The notes: generated by a model not told the origin, from the sequence alone. Positions 7,114 to 13,934 are shown, numbered from the stretch's first letter. The stretch is DNA of 17,131 bases from Syntrophobacterales bacterium (GCA_020052215.1 JAGVPN010000270.1:1-17131), one strand, 5' to 3'. A program made the numbers and translations.

Positions 7114-7290
7114 TCAATGGAAGTCAATCGTATTTTTTTCGACAAAGAACGTGGCCGATTGCAGGAGACCGCAGCAATGGAAGTTGAGCTGAAACACCTC
7201 AAAGAAAATTTCAGCCTTGCGGTATTCAGGATTTTCGGGACAGACTTCTACCCAGGTCCCACACATGCGGCATTGCGCCAGATATTTGCC
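7114..7290 (-). pseudogene. 3' part of an interrupted 65-aa zinc-ribbon-like gene
   Basis: This stretch encodes the bulk of a small protein: YLAQCRMCGTWVEVCPENPE, then a middle rich in aromatic residues and a CC pair (FHCCGLLQ), ending FFVEKNTIDFH and TGA at 7114-7116. CxxC plus CC suggests a zinc-ribbon-like fold. No good start codon exists here. Joined to 9497-9522 after removal of the element at 7291-9496 and one copy of TTGCC, it reads in frame from ATG as 65 residues. I do not recognise the family. The remaining internal ATG at 7266 would give a 50-residue product without a ribosome site. Confidence 0.75.
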
Positions 7291-7303
7291 ACTGTACGTA
7301 ATA
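7291..7303 (+). repeat. Left terminal inverted repeat of the recombinase element
   Basis: ACTGTACGTAATA, exactly inverted at 9484-9496. The 5-base direct repeat TTGCC abuts it on the outside (7286-7290). Confidence 0.85.
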
Positions 7304-7375
7304 AAAAGATGATTGACGGAAGATAGGTTTCAGGGTCATCATCTACCTGTTTTTTCTAAGGAAAAGGAGGTAGTG

Positions 7376-8476
7376 ATGGCCATTGAGCAGGTTCCTCAAG
7401 AGAAATTTAAAGGCCACCAGCCGTTCAACCCACCTGAGAATTCGGATCAAGAAACGGACGCGTTAACCCCCAGGAAAAATCCCCTCATTGAAAAGTGGTT
7501 AGGGCAGCTAGCCGAGAAGGGGCTTTTTGGGCGGCCGTACGTCCAGGACTATTTGTACGACCAAAAACGGCGCAATTGCCGGCCCAACACCATTCGCAAC
7601 AACTTTGTGACGTTGCGGATCTTTCTGTCATACCTGAAGGAGAAGGGGAGGACCTCCCTGGAAACCATCACCCGGGAGGATTTGAGCAGCTTTATCGAGC
7701 ATGAGCAGGACCGGGGCATGCAGCCCAACACCGTGTCCACCCGGTTGAGGTGGCTCTATGCCTTTGTGCGGTATCTGGTAGATCGGGAGGTGGCGCATCC
7801 AGATCTCCTGAAACGGAAGCTGCGGGTAAGGCTGCCGGAGGCGCTCCCTCGGGCCATAGACCCCGAAGATGTCCAGCAGTTCCTGGCGGTAATCGAGAAC
7901 CCCCGGGACCGGGCCATGATCCTGTTGTTGCTCCGGACCGGGATGCGCATCGGTGAACTGCTGGCAACCAATATGAGTGAGGTAAACCTCAGAGATAAGC
8001 AGATCATCATTATGGAAGCCCAGAAGACCCGGGTAGGCCGGGTGGCCTACTTAAGTGAGGACGCCGGTCAGGCCTTAACGGTGTGGTTGAAAAAGCGAGA
8101 CCCGGCGAAGGAACGCCTGTTCTATGGCCAGGGACGGCCGCGCTTGGGCTACACTGCGGCCCGAGTAAGGTTCGTCAAGTATCTGGAAAAGGCGGGGCTG
8201 GCGCATAAGGGCTATAGTCTGCATTGCCTCCGGCACACCTGCGCCACCGAGTTGTTGAACGCCGGCATGCGTCTGGAGTGTCTACAGCAGCTTCTGGGGC
8301 ATAGCAGTATCGAGATGACCCGGCGTTACGCCAGGTTGACGGACAACACCCGTCGGGAAGAGTACTTCCGGGCCATGACGATCATCGAGAAAGGGGAACT
8401 CTATGGCCATTACCGCCGCCATCCTGAATTACCGCCGGTTCTTGAAGAGACGGAACTACTCCGGCCACACCCTTAA
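7376..8476 (+). CDS. Tyrosine recombinase A (366 aa)
   Basis: A XerC/D-like tyrosine recombinase. An extension of about 35 residues is followed by a SAM-like core-binding domain (about 36-140) and the catalytic domain (about 160-325). Visible catalytic set: Arg191 (RTGMRIGELL), probable Lys217, His283-x2-Arg286 (HCLRHTCAT), His309 (LLGHSS) and Tyr318 (RRYARL). The set is complete, so the enzyme looks active. The ATG at 7376 follows AAAGGAGG with a 5-base gap; an upstream in-frame ATG at 7313 lacks one. The 3' end overlaps the second recombinase by 74 bases, implying coupled translation and a two-enzyme system. Confidence 0.92.
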   Translation: MAIEQVPQEKFKGHQPFNPPENSDQETDALTPRKNPLIEKWLGQLAEKGLFGRPYVQDYLYDQKRRNCRPNTIRNNFVTLRIFLSYLKEKGRTSLETITREDLSSFIEHEQDRGMQPNTVSTRLRWLYAFVRYLVDREVAHPDLLKRKLRVRLPEALPRAIDPEDVQQFLAVIENPRDRAMILLLLRTGMRIGELLATNMSEVNLRDKQIIIMEAQKTRVGRVAYLSEDAGQALTVWLKKRDPAKERLFYGQGRPRLGYTAARVRFVKYLEKAGLAHKGYSLHCLRHTCATELLNAGMRLECLQQLLGHSSIEMTRRYARLTDNTRREEYFRAMTIIEKGELYGHYRRHPELPPVLEETELLRPHP

Positions 8477-9278
8477 AAACTATATGGCCACGCTAAAGCA
8501 GTTTGTGATCTGGGTGGATGTGCCCATTGAGGCGGTGAATCATAAAAAGCTCCTGGCTTACCTCGATCACTTGCTGGATAGAGGGCTGCAACCCAAGACC
8601 ATCAACTGCCATTTGGACAGCATCCGGGGGTTTTACCACTACCTCATTGAAGAAGAGCAGGTGGCCATGGTCAATCCGGTAAAGCGCGGTTATGCCTTGC
8701 GGCTGTCCCGACCACTGCCCCGCCATCTGCGGGATGAAGAGGTGGAGAGGCTCCTCAAGGTCGTTCACCACCAGCGGGATCGGGCCATGGTCATGCTGAT
8801 GCTCCGTTCCGGGTTGCGGGTGGAGGAGGTGGCCAGGCTAAAGCTGTCCGCCCTGGACCTGCGCCGCAGTCAGGTCTTTGTTCATCAGGGTAAAGGCGCC
8901 AAAGATCGGGTGGTGTACCTGAGCGACGACGCCTATGAAGCCCTGGACCAGTACCTCCGGGTGAGGCCGGCCAGTCGGGTCAAAGAGGTCTTCTTGGTGG
9001 ACAAAGGGAGATGCCGGGGCAAGGCCATCTCGGTGCGGGGTATCCAAAAACGCCTGGAGTATTACGCTCGCCAGGCGAGGCTCAAGGTGTCGTGTCATCA
9101 GCTCCGGCACACCATGGCCACTCAGCTTCTCAATGCCGACGCCGCCCTGGTGACCATCCAGGATCTCCTGGGACATACCCGGATCAAGACCACCCAGCGG
9201 TACTGCCAGGTGTCCAATCTCAAGGTGCAGCGGGACTATCACCGGGCCATGACGGCGATTCTCCAGATAACTGGATGA
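8403..9278 (+). CDS. Tyrosine recombinase B (291 aa)
   Basis: Second recombinase of the pair, with the compact XerC/D layout: core-binding domain about 1-85 and catalytic domain about 105-280. Catalytic residues: Arg139 (RSGLRVEEV), Lys164 (HQGKGAKDR), His232-x2-Arg235 (HQLRHTMAT), His258 (LLGHTR) and Tyr267 (QRYCQV). All are present. The start at 8403 follows AAAGGGGAACTCT inside the end of recombinase A. The two proteins are clearly related but diverged, so they may bind different arms of the recombination site or act as a heterotetramer, as XerC and XerD do. It is not the chromosomal XerC/XerD pair: those are not normally overlapping neighbours inside a TIR-bounded element. Confidence 0.92.
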   Translation: MAITAAILNYRRFLKRRNYSGHTLKNYMATLKQFVIWVDVPIEAVNHKKLLAYLDHLLDRGLQPKTINCHLDSIRGFYHYLIEEEQVAMVNPVKRGYALRLSRPLPRHLRDEEVERLLKVVHHQRDRAMVMLMLRSGLRVEEVARLKLSALDLRRSQVFVHQGKGAKDRVVYLSDDAYEALDQYLRVRPASRVKEVFLVDKGRCRGKAISVRGIQKRLEYYARQARLKVSCHQLRHTMATQLLNADAALVTIQDLLGHTRIKTTQRYCQVSNLKVQRDYHRAMTAILQITG

Positions 9279-9315
9279 TACCGACAATGGAATAAAAGTC
9301 TTACGCACCTAACCC

Positions 9316-9375
9316 GGCAGGGGGCGCCTGCTCCGACGAGCAATTTAGGGCCCATTCTCGCAGGCGCCCCCTGCC
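9316..9375. repeat. Perfect 16-bp GC-rich palindrome arms inside the element
   Basis: GGCAGGGGGCGCCTGC (9316-9331) and GCAGGCGCCCCCTGCC (9360-9375) are exact inverted repeats with a 28-base loop. They begin 37 bases after the stop of recombinase B. No T-tract follows. The structure could stop transcription, protect the mRNA end, or be a folded single-strand recombination or binding site for the recombinases. Confidence 0.8.
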
Positions 9376-9483
9376 TCGGCTATCCAGGAAAGGAGGTCTT
9401 CATTAAAAACCGCTTGACAAGAATGAAGTGATGCGAGAAAAAGTAGTACCTAACTAACCACAATCTATAGAAAAAATAGGATC

Positions 9484-9496
9484 TATTACGTACAGT
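9484..9496 (-). repeat. Right terminal inverted repeat of the recombinase element
   Basis: TATTACGTACAGT, the exact reverse complement of 7291-7303, followed directly by the outer direct repeat TTGCC (9497-9501). Confidence 0.85.
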
Positions 9497-9522
9497 TTGC
9501 CATCAACCGCAATTTTCGTCAT
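9497..9522 (-). pseudogene. 5' part of the interrupted zinc-ribbon-like gene
   Basis: The ATG at 9522 begins MTKIAVDG; the codon for Lys9 is split at the insertion point (GGCAA on the minus strand is the direct repeat). Without the element it continues into YLAQCRMC at 7285. The ATG overlaps the stop of an 11-codon ORF as ATGA, so it was translationally coupled to the operon upstream. In the present sequence the frame runs 13 residues into the element and stops at 9454. Confidence 0.75.
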
Positions 9523-9554
9523 CGTCGTCTATCTTTCCGTTTGCCCAGGCTCAT
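9519..9554 (-). CDS. 11-residue basic leader ORF coupled to the interrupted gene
   Basis: MSLGKRKDRRR followed by TGA. The ATG at 9554 has GAGG 8 bases upstream, and the TGA overlaps the next ATG (9522) as ATGA. Such an ORF would deliver ribosomes to the downstream zinc-ribbon gene. Its short length makes it tentative. Confidence 0.35.
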   Translation of the reverse strand: MSLGKRKDRRR

Positions 9555-9598
9555 GACCGGATCCTCGCGACTCTGGCAAGGCTGCCGGTGGTTCCAGG

Positions 9599-10075
9599 CT
9601 AATAGACGCGTTGCGGCACCCCGGCGTAAATAGACAATCTGGCTCTGAAGCCCTGGGGACCGCGATCTTCTGCTATCCGGGTTTTTACCCAGGCCACGAG
9701 CTGCGCAAACATCATGGCCCAATCCCGGCTATGGTCCTGGCCGGTATAAATATGGGCCAGTTCATGGCAGAGAGTGGCCAGGCGGTATCCCGGAGCATAA
9801 AACCGGATGGACCGGCGCCGGTGCTCCGCTTCCGCCATTAACACCGGGGCGTCTTGCCGGGAAACCGCTGGATCGGGATTTTCCTCCAAGAGGACCGGGG
9901 GAAAGCCGAATTCCTGGCAAATCATGCTACTCCAGGCCTGGATCTCCTTCAGGTCACGTGGGCGTATCAGTTCCCGGCCATACTCGTGACACCGGTCGCA
10001 CCACACCCGGCCGTCAAAAACCAGGTCCCCATGGTTAGCCAGGTCCAAAACGGCGCCGCAGTTGGGGCATTCCAT
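9599..10075 (-). CDS. Zinc-ribbon plus HELAH metallopeptidase-like protein
   Basis: 158 residues. The N-terminal zinc ribbon has CPNC (residues about 3-6) and CDRC (about 27-30). The C-terminal half has an HExxH zincin motif, LCHELAHIYTGQDHSRDW, where the later His (QDHSRD) is a likely third ligand, as in SprT-like proteins. It is probably a cytoplasmic zinc-dependent peptidase or peptidase-fold protein; its substrate is unknown. The ATG at 10075 overlaps the stop of the 25-codon ORF upstream as TGATG, and a GTG at 10078 is the alternative start. It belongs to the operon starting at 10598 and is followed by the interrupted zinc-ribbon gene, so it may have acted with that protein. Confidence 0.75.
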   Translation of the reverse strand: MECPNCGAVLDLANHGDLVFDGRVWCDRCHEYGRELIRPRDLKEIQAWSSMICQEFGFPPVLLEENPDPAVSRQDAPVLMAEAEHRRRSIRFYAPGYRLATLCHELAHIYTGQDHSRDWAMMFAQLVAWVKTRIAEDRGPQGFRARLSIYAGVPQRVY

Positions 10076-10152
10076 CACCGGGGTTGGTCTTGCCGCCGGA
10101 AGGTCTGATACTCTTCCAGTTCATCGGCCTCGTCAAAGAAAAACATGGACAT
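10075..10152 (-). CDS. 25-aa acidic peptide, coupled to the metallopeptidase
   Basis: MSMFFFDEADELEEYQTFRR then QDQPR and TGA. A strong ribosome site, GGGAGGTG (10156-10163), precedes the ATG at 10152, and the stop overlaps the peptidase start as TGATG. The peptidase has no ribosome site of its own, so it probably depends on translation of this peptide. The peptide could be a mere leader, or a small partner or inhibitor of the peptidase. No family is recognised. Confidence 0.55.
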   Translation of the reverse strand: MSMFFFDEADELEEYQTFRRQDQPR

Positions 10153-10238
10153 AAGCACCTCCCTATATCCAAAGACGGGCCTCAAGGCTATGGCCACCCA
10201 ATCTCAAGACCCCCTGGCATTTTTCCCTTTGAGGAATT

Positions 10239-10598
10239 TCAGATATTTCCCAAAGAACAGGCCCCATCGTCGCCCTCGGCCACCGGGTTACCATCAAAAT
10301 TAAATTGCTCTCCGGTGCCATCAACGGTGAGGATTTCATAGGTTTCATCCCATTGGCCCCATTGGATATTGGCCCCGAATGAAATCGCGCCGCGGCCGAG
10401 ATCGTGGCAGACCACCAGCGAGCCTGGTTCTCCTGAGAGCCTGCTAAACAGGTAGACCGAGATGATGGCCTCTCCCTTTTCGGCCAGGACCTGCTCAATC
10501 ACTTCAATGATTGGGCTTTCACTGACCCCCATGGAGGCCAATTGCGGTTGCCAGTCCATTTGAGTCAACCGGTATTTTTCCCAGTATTTGAGAAGCAT
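10239..10598 (-). CDS. Hypothetical acidic protein (119 aa)
   Basis: I do not recognise this protein. It starts MLLKYWEKYRLTQMDWQP, has a predicted helix (SPIIEVIEQVLAEKGEAI) and then strand-rich sequence with many Gly, Asp and Glu residues (GAISFGANIQWGQWDETYEI), ending EGDDGACSLGNI. No signal peptide or membrane segment is visible; it is likely a soluble alpha/beta protein. AAGGAG lies 9 bases before the ATG. A well-spaced -24/-12 promoter (10685-10700) lies about 75 bases upstream, so it leads a sigma-54-dependent unit with the 25-aa peptide and the HELAH peptidase. Confidence 0.65.
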   Translation of the reverse strand: MLLKYWEKYRLTQMDWQPQLASMGVSESPIIEVIEQVLAEKGEAIISVYLFSRLSGEPGSLVVCHDLGRGAISFGANIQWGQWDETYEILTVDGTGEQFNFDGNPVAEGDDGACSLGNI

Positions 10599-10684
10599 GC
10601 CTTTTTTCTCCTTCCCACGGAGCGGTTCTCGGGCTGGTCAGCCTCAATTTATCCTGAAATCACCGGTCTAACAGCGATGGATTT

Positions 10685-10700
10685 TGCAATAATGAAGCCA
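10685..10700 (-). promoter_or_regulatory. Sigma-54 (-24/-12) promoter of the 119-aa/peptidase operon
   Basis: The minus-strand sequence TGGCTTCATTATTGCA has TGGC and TTGCA at exact consensus spacing; only positions 5-7 differ. Predicted start about 10674, 75 bases before the ATG at 10598. Confidence 0.65.
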
Positions 10701-10827
10701 GAAACTTCCGTTGCATCAGATCCAGGCTTCGCTCAAAAATTTTTTTTTGGCAAACCTCTTAATTTATGTTCTTAGATTAATGTCTGACCCATTAGTGTAC
10801 AAAATCCATACATACCTGGAGAGGCCT

Positions 10828-11154
10828 ATGGCGGTCCAATTTCTGCCTTCCCAGCCAGATACTGCGGGCAAGGAACATTTTATCCTGAGAATTTTCGATA
10901 GCTTCGCCGCCCCGCTGGCCATTTACGACCGAGACTTCCGCATCCTGAAGGTAAATCAGGCCCTCCTGGAGTTCGATCAACGTTCCTCCGATGACGTGAT
11001 CGACAAGCATTGTTATGAAATTTTTCATCGCCGCAACTCGGTCTGTGAGAATTGCCATGTACAAGAGGTGTTCAAAACCGGTACCCGGCGATGGCGGGAG
11101 ATGCTGATTTCTATCAATTATTTGTATATTTCTAATAAGCCGAAGTTTTTTTGA
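10828..11154 (+). pseudogene. Truncated PAS sensor protein
   Basis: 108 residues starting MAVQFLPSQPDTAGKEHF. A PAS domain begins at about residue 17 (ILRIFDSFAAPLAIYDRDFR) and has the cluster Cys62, Cys73, Cys76 (CYEIF, VCENC). After the RRWREMLIS segment the sequence turns into an unrelated tail (INYLYISNKPKFF) and stops, so the last PAS strands and any output domain are missing. GGAG lies 6 bases before the ATG. The break occurs just before 11138, where the sequence resembling the left edge of the window begins, so it was probably truncated by the rearrangement that placed the kinase copy here. A functional PAS-only protein is less likely. Confidence 0.65.
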
Positions 11155-11181
11155 CACGAGACGATAGCAACTATCTTCCTC

Positions 11182-12435
11182 TCAGTCAGGGCGATACCGC
11201 TTGGGCAAAGTGAAAAAGAACGTGGCTCCTTTCCCCTCTTCACTTTCCACCCAAATACGGCCGCCGTGCGCGTCTATGATGCGTTTGACAATGGCCAGTC
11301 CTAACCCCAATCCAGTTTCCGTGCCAGAGCTTTTGCCACGGAATAACAGTTCAAACAGATGCGGCTGATCCTCCGGGGCAATTCCTATCCCTTGGTCTTT
11401 CACCGCAAATTGCACCTCCCTCCCCAGATCGCGCACGGTCAGGACGACGCGACTCTGGGAGGGAGAATATTTGATGGCATTTTCGATGAGGTTGCAGAGG
11501 GCCCGCTGGAATAAGATAGGGTCGGCCTGGAGGACGATGACGTCCTGAGGGAATTCCAGCTCCAGGGCCATATCTTTGGCTCCAGCCAGAGGTTGGCAAC
11601 GGTTCATGACTTCCTGGCATTCCTTCTCCACCTGGACGGCGCTGGGCAAAGGCGTCAGGATGTGCAGATCCAGCCGGACGAAATCCAAAAAATTGCTGAT
11701 GAGCTTTTCCAGCCGCTGGACTTCCTGGTAAACGGTCTCAAGGTAGGCAGTCTGAGGCTCGCTGAGTTCTCCCACCTTTCCCTTAACGAGACGGTTCAAC
11801 AGGCCGCCCATCGCCACTACGGGGCCTTTCAAATCATGGGCGAACATGCCTGCCAGCTGGCGGCGCTCCTTTTCCATCTGTTTAATCGGGCCGATATCGC
11901 GAAAGGTTTCCACGCCTCCCAAAAGGTTTCCCTGATTGTCCCGCAGAGCTGAGGCGGTCAACATGAACTCGTTTTTCTGACCCAAGCGATTTTGCAAGAT
12001 TGCTTCCCGGGAAACCGCCTCTCCGCTGACCATGGCCACCTTCAAGGGACACTCCCGCCCGCACAGGCTGCTTTGGAGCACCTCGCCGCAAAAACGCCCC
12101 AGAGCCTCTTGCCGTGAATAGCCGGTAAGCTTTTCAGCGGCCCGGTTGAGATCGGTAATCTGCATCTCCCCGTCCACTGTGATGACCCCGTCGGCCATGC
12201 TATGGATAATAAAGTGAGGCCAATCGGGTGATTTGGTCAAATCAGGACCTTTTTTCTTCATACTTTCTCCAGTTCCCATAAGGTGCCCCACGACGACCCG
12301 GACGATGTCCTTGCCTTCCTTGTGTCCCTTATCAATAGCGATGTAGGGCACGTGTTTTTCTCTGCCCTCATCCTTGCCAGGCTTGACGATGCTGCAGAAT
12401 TCGATGGCTGTCCTCCGATTGTTTGGTTTTTTCAA
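11182..12435 (-). CDS. PAS-domain sensor histidine kinase
   Basis: 417 residues from a TTG overlapping the peroxiredoxin stop (TTGA). A PAS domain (about 68-180) has Cys116, Cys125 and Cys129 (FCGEVL, LCGRECPL). The HisKA domain has phosphoacceptor His200 in MFAHDLKGP. The HATPase domain has N-box LCNLIENAIKYSP (Asn319), G1 DQGIGIAPE and G2 GTETGLGLGLAIV. No transmembrane helix is seen, so it is a cytoplasmic sensor. The first 58 residues are not PAS; an internal ATG (residue 59, MKKKGPDL) has GGAG 6 bases upstream and is an equally good start. It is coupled to the Sec-peroxiredoxin, suggesting a redox signal. No response regulator gene is adjacent. Confidence 0.88.
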   Translation of the reverse strand: MKKPNNRRTAIEFCSIVKPGKDEGREKHVPYIAIDKGHKEGKDIVRVVVGHLMGTGESMKKKGPDLTKSPDWPHFIIHSMADGVITVDGEMQITDLNRAAEKLTGYSRQEALGRFCGEVLQSSLCGRECPLKVAMVSGEAVSREAILQNRLGQKNEFMLTASALRDNQGNLLGGVETFRDIGPIKQMEKERRQLAGMFAHDLKGPVVAMGGLLNRLVKGKVGELSEPQTAYLETVYQEVQRLEKLISNFLDFVRLDLHILTPLPSAVQVEKECQEVMNRCQPLAGAKDMALELEFPQDVIVLQADPILFQRALCNLIENAIKYSPSQSRVVLTVRDLGREVQFAVKDQGIGIAPEDQPHLFELLFRGKSSGTETGLGLGLAIVKRIIDAHGGRIWVESEEGKGATFFFTLPKRYRPD

Positions 12436-13145
12436 GCCTGTTCCGGCTTCCAGATCTGGTAGACTTTTCCAACCAGTTCGGGGCCCGGGTTTAGAGTGGG
12501 TTTTCCTGGCTGCCAGCCCGAAGGACAGACCTCACCGGTGGCCCGCACGTGCTGGAAAGCCTGAATCTGACGGATCAACTCGGCCGGATTCCGGCCCACC
12601 GGCGGCGTCAAGGTTTCCGAGGCTACAATGACACCATCCGGATCGATGATGAAGCGGCCGCGCATGTCCACCCCGGCCTCCTCGTCGAAAACGCCATATA
12701 CCTCGCCGATGCGCCCGTTAGGGTCCGAGAGCATCGGGAAAGGCACTCCTCCGGGCACCATCTTGGCAAGCTCCTCTTCCTGCCAGATCTTGTGGGAGAA
12801 CCGGCTGTCGGTGCTGATAGACAGGAACTCCGCGCCCAGAGCCTGGAACTCTTTATACTTGGCGGCAACTGTCGCCAGCTCAGTAGGTCAGACAAAGGTA
12901 AAGTCACCCGGGTAGAAGCACAGCGCCAACCATTTGCCGCGATAATCCGAAAGTTTAAGGTTCTGAAAACCGCCGTTCATATAGGCCGCGGTTTCGAAGT
13001 CAGGGGCGGGTTTGCCGACTTTGGCGATCATCCTGGGCTCCTCCTTGGCAGGTGGCTGGTGGGGAATTAGGGCTGCTTCCGCGGCCGGAGCCGGGACCGG
13101 CCCCTTGGCTGGGGTCACGCATTTGTCTAAAGGTTTTTCTGTCAC
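12432..13145 (-). CDS. Selenocysteine-containing 2-Cys-type peroxiredoxin (TGA read as Sec86)
   Basis: An AhpC/Prx1-like peroxiredoxin split by an in-frame TGA at 12888-12890, exactly where the peroxidatic cysteine belongs: DFTFV-TGA-PTEL in place of DFTFVCPTEL. Both sides are intact peroxiredoxin sequence with no other stop: upstream [20 protein letters not shown], downstream [15 protein letters not shown] and the resolving-type Cys207 in EVCPSGW. It reduces peroxides with reducing power from thiol partners; the selenolate would be a faster nucleophile. Sec peroxiredoxins are known in deltaproteobacteria. A SECIS-like hairpin follows the TGA. The start is a GTG at 13145 behind AAGGAGG; an ATG at 13031 (residue 39) would remove an Ala/Pro-rich extension. 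It overlaps the histidine kinase by 4 bases. Confidence 0.87.
12857..12890 (-). promoter_or_regulatory. Candidate bacterial SECIS element with the Sec TGA
   Basis: After the TGA the minus strand forms GGCGA-CAG-TTGCC, with lower pairs ACU/AGU and GC/GC around an internal mismatch (12857-12884). The apical loop starts 16 bases after the TGA, within the spacing usual for SelB-dependent bacterial hairpins. The fold was made by eye. Confidence 0.6.
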
Positions 13146-13270
13146 TTTTCCTCCTTTTTTGCGCATGCCAACTCGGCAAGCCTGATGGAATGGGTGAACC
13201 GGCATCCCGCCCTGCCGCCGCTCATCCGGTGGGTTCGGCTTTGCACTCACAGGCTGAGGAGACCTAAGGG

Positions 13271-13912
13271 TTAACCAAACTCCAGCACCCGACCGGCGCC
13301 GCCGCTTACCGCAGTTTCCGGATAACGCGCCATGATTTCCGCCCGGTGTTGGGTGCAATGGCAGGTGCAGACCAACTCCAAACCTGCCAGAACCGCATAT
13401 TCCTTGAACCCATGCAGGCCGCCGATCAGAGCCGAGACTCGCCCGAACCGGGAGGCGGCCTTCAGAATGGTTCTCACTCCGGGGTGGAAACAGCCGCAGA
13501 TCACCGCGAGACCTTTTTCTGTCTTGACCACCAGGGACTGCTCCGCGCCTGGCAATTCCCCGGTGGAAAAAAATTCTCCGAAATTTCCAGGGGACCCTGG
13601 ACACTGATCACCACTCGGGCCTCCGGAGGCCTGGGGCACGATCCGGGGAGGTAAACCCGGACATCGTGGTTAAGGCGCAGCAGATCCGCCAATCCCCCCC
13701 AAATGGTCCCAATGGGAGTGTGAGATGAAGATAGCCGTGATGGTCTGGGGATCAATGCCGAGATTCTCCATATTGGCAAGCAGCACTTCCCCTTTGGCCC
13801 CAGTGTCAAACAACCATCGCCGGCCCCCTTCCTCCACCAGGCACGAGAACCCCCAGTCGGCTTCAAGCCCGGGCTGCCAGGTCTCGTTGTCATAAATAAT
13901 GGTGACCTTCAC
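13271..13912 (-). pseudogene. Metallo-beta-lactamase-fold hydrolase with two frameshifts
   Basis: The GTG at 13912, with GAGAGG 6 bases upstream, opens KVTIIYDNETWQPGLEADWG and runs through LFDTGAKGEVLL to the metal motif SHSHWDHLGG. At a run of seven G (plus-strand C, 13694-13700) the frame shifts; six would keep it. It continues as LADLLRLNHDVRVYLPGSC. At seven T (plus-strand A, 13567-13573) it shifts again; eight would keep it. The end includes [20 protein letters not shown] and VCTCHC, terminating at 13271. The order matches MBL proteins related to the dihydropterin-synthase-like group. Both lesions are in homopolymers, so base-calling error is as likely as decay. It lies between the rubredoxin-like and peroxiredoxin genes. 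Confidence 0.75.
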
Positions 13913-13934
13913 GTATTGCCTCTCAAGAAATAGC

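Larger units (their letters stand above)
7291..9496 (+). mobile_element. 2.2-kb tyrosine-recombinase-pair element with terminal inverted repeats
   Basis: The element is bounded by the perfect 13-bp inverted repeats ACTGTACGTAATA (7291-7303) and TATTACGTACAGT (9484-9496). These are flanked on the outside by TTGCC on both sides (7286-7290 and 9497-9501). It contains two overlapping tyrosine recombinase genes and a 16-bp perfect palindrome near the right end. Deleting it with one TTGCC restores an uninterrupted 65-codon gene on the minus strand. It recalls RIT-type elements, which carry recombinases in tandem, but those have three genes. With tyrosine enzymes the 5-bp repeat may be the strand-exchange overlap rather than a classical target duplication. 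No cargo genes are visible. Confidence 0.85.

Noticed and set aside
6981..7202. 73-codon minus-strand ORF between the ORP operon and the interrupted gene
   Set aside because: It overlaps the zinc-ribbon frame in another phase and also the sigma-54 promoter; no ribosome site.
9414..9449. TTGACA followed by TAGTAC as a sigma-70 promoter in the element
   Set aside because: The 24-base spacer is too long and no gene follows on that strand.
10181..10196. TGGCCATAGCCTTGAG as a second -24/-12 promoter before the 25-aa ORF
   Set aside because: Spacing fits but the -12 GC is missing and TGGCAC is only partly kept.
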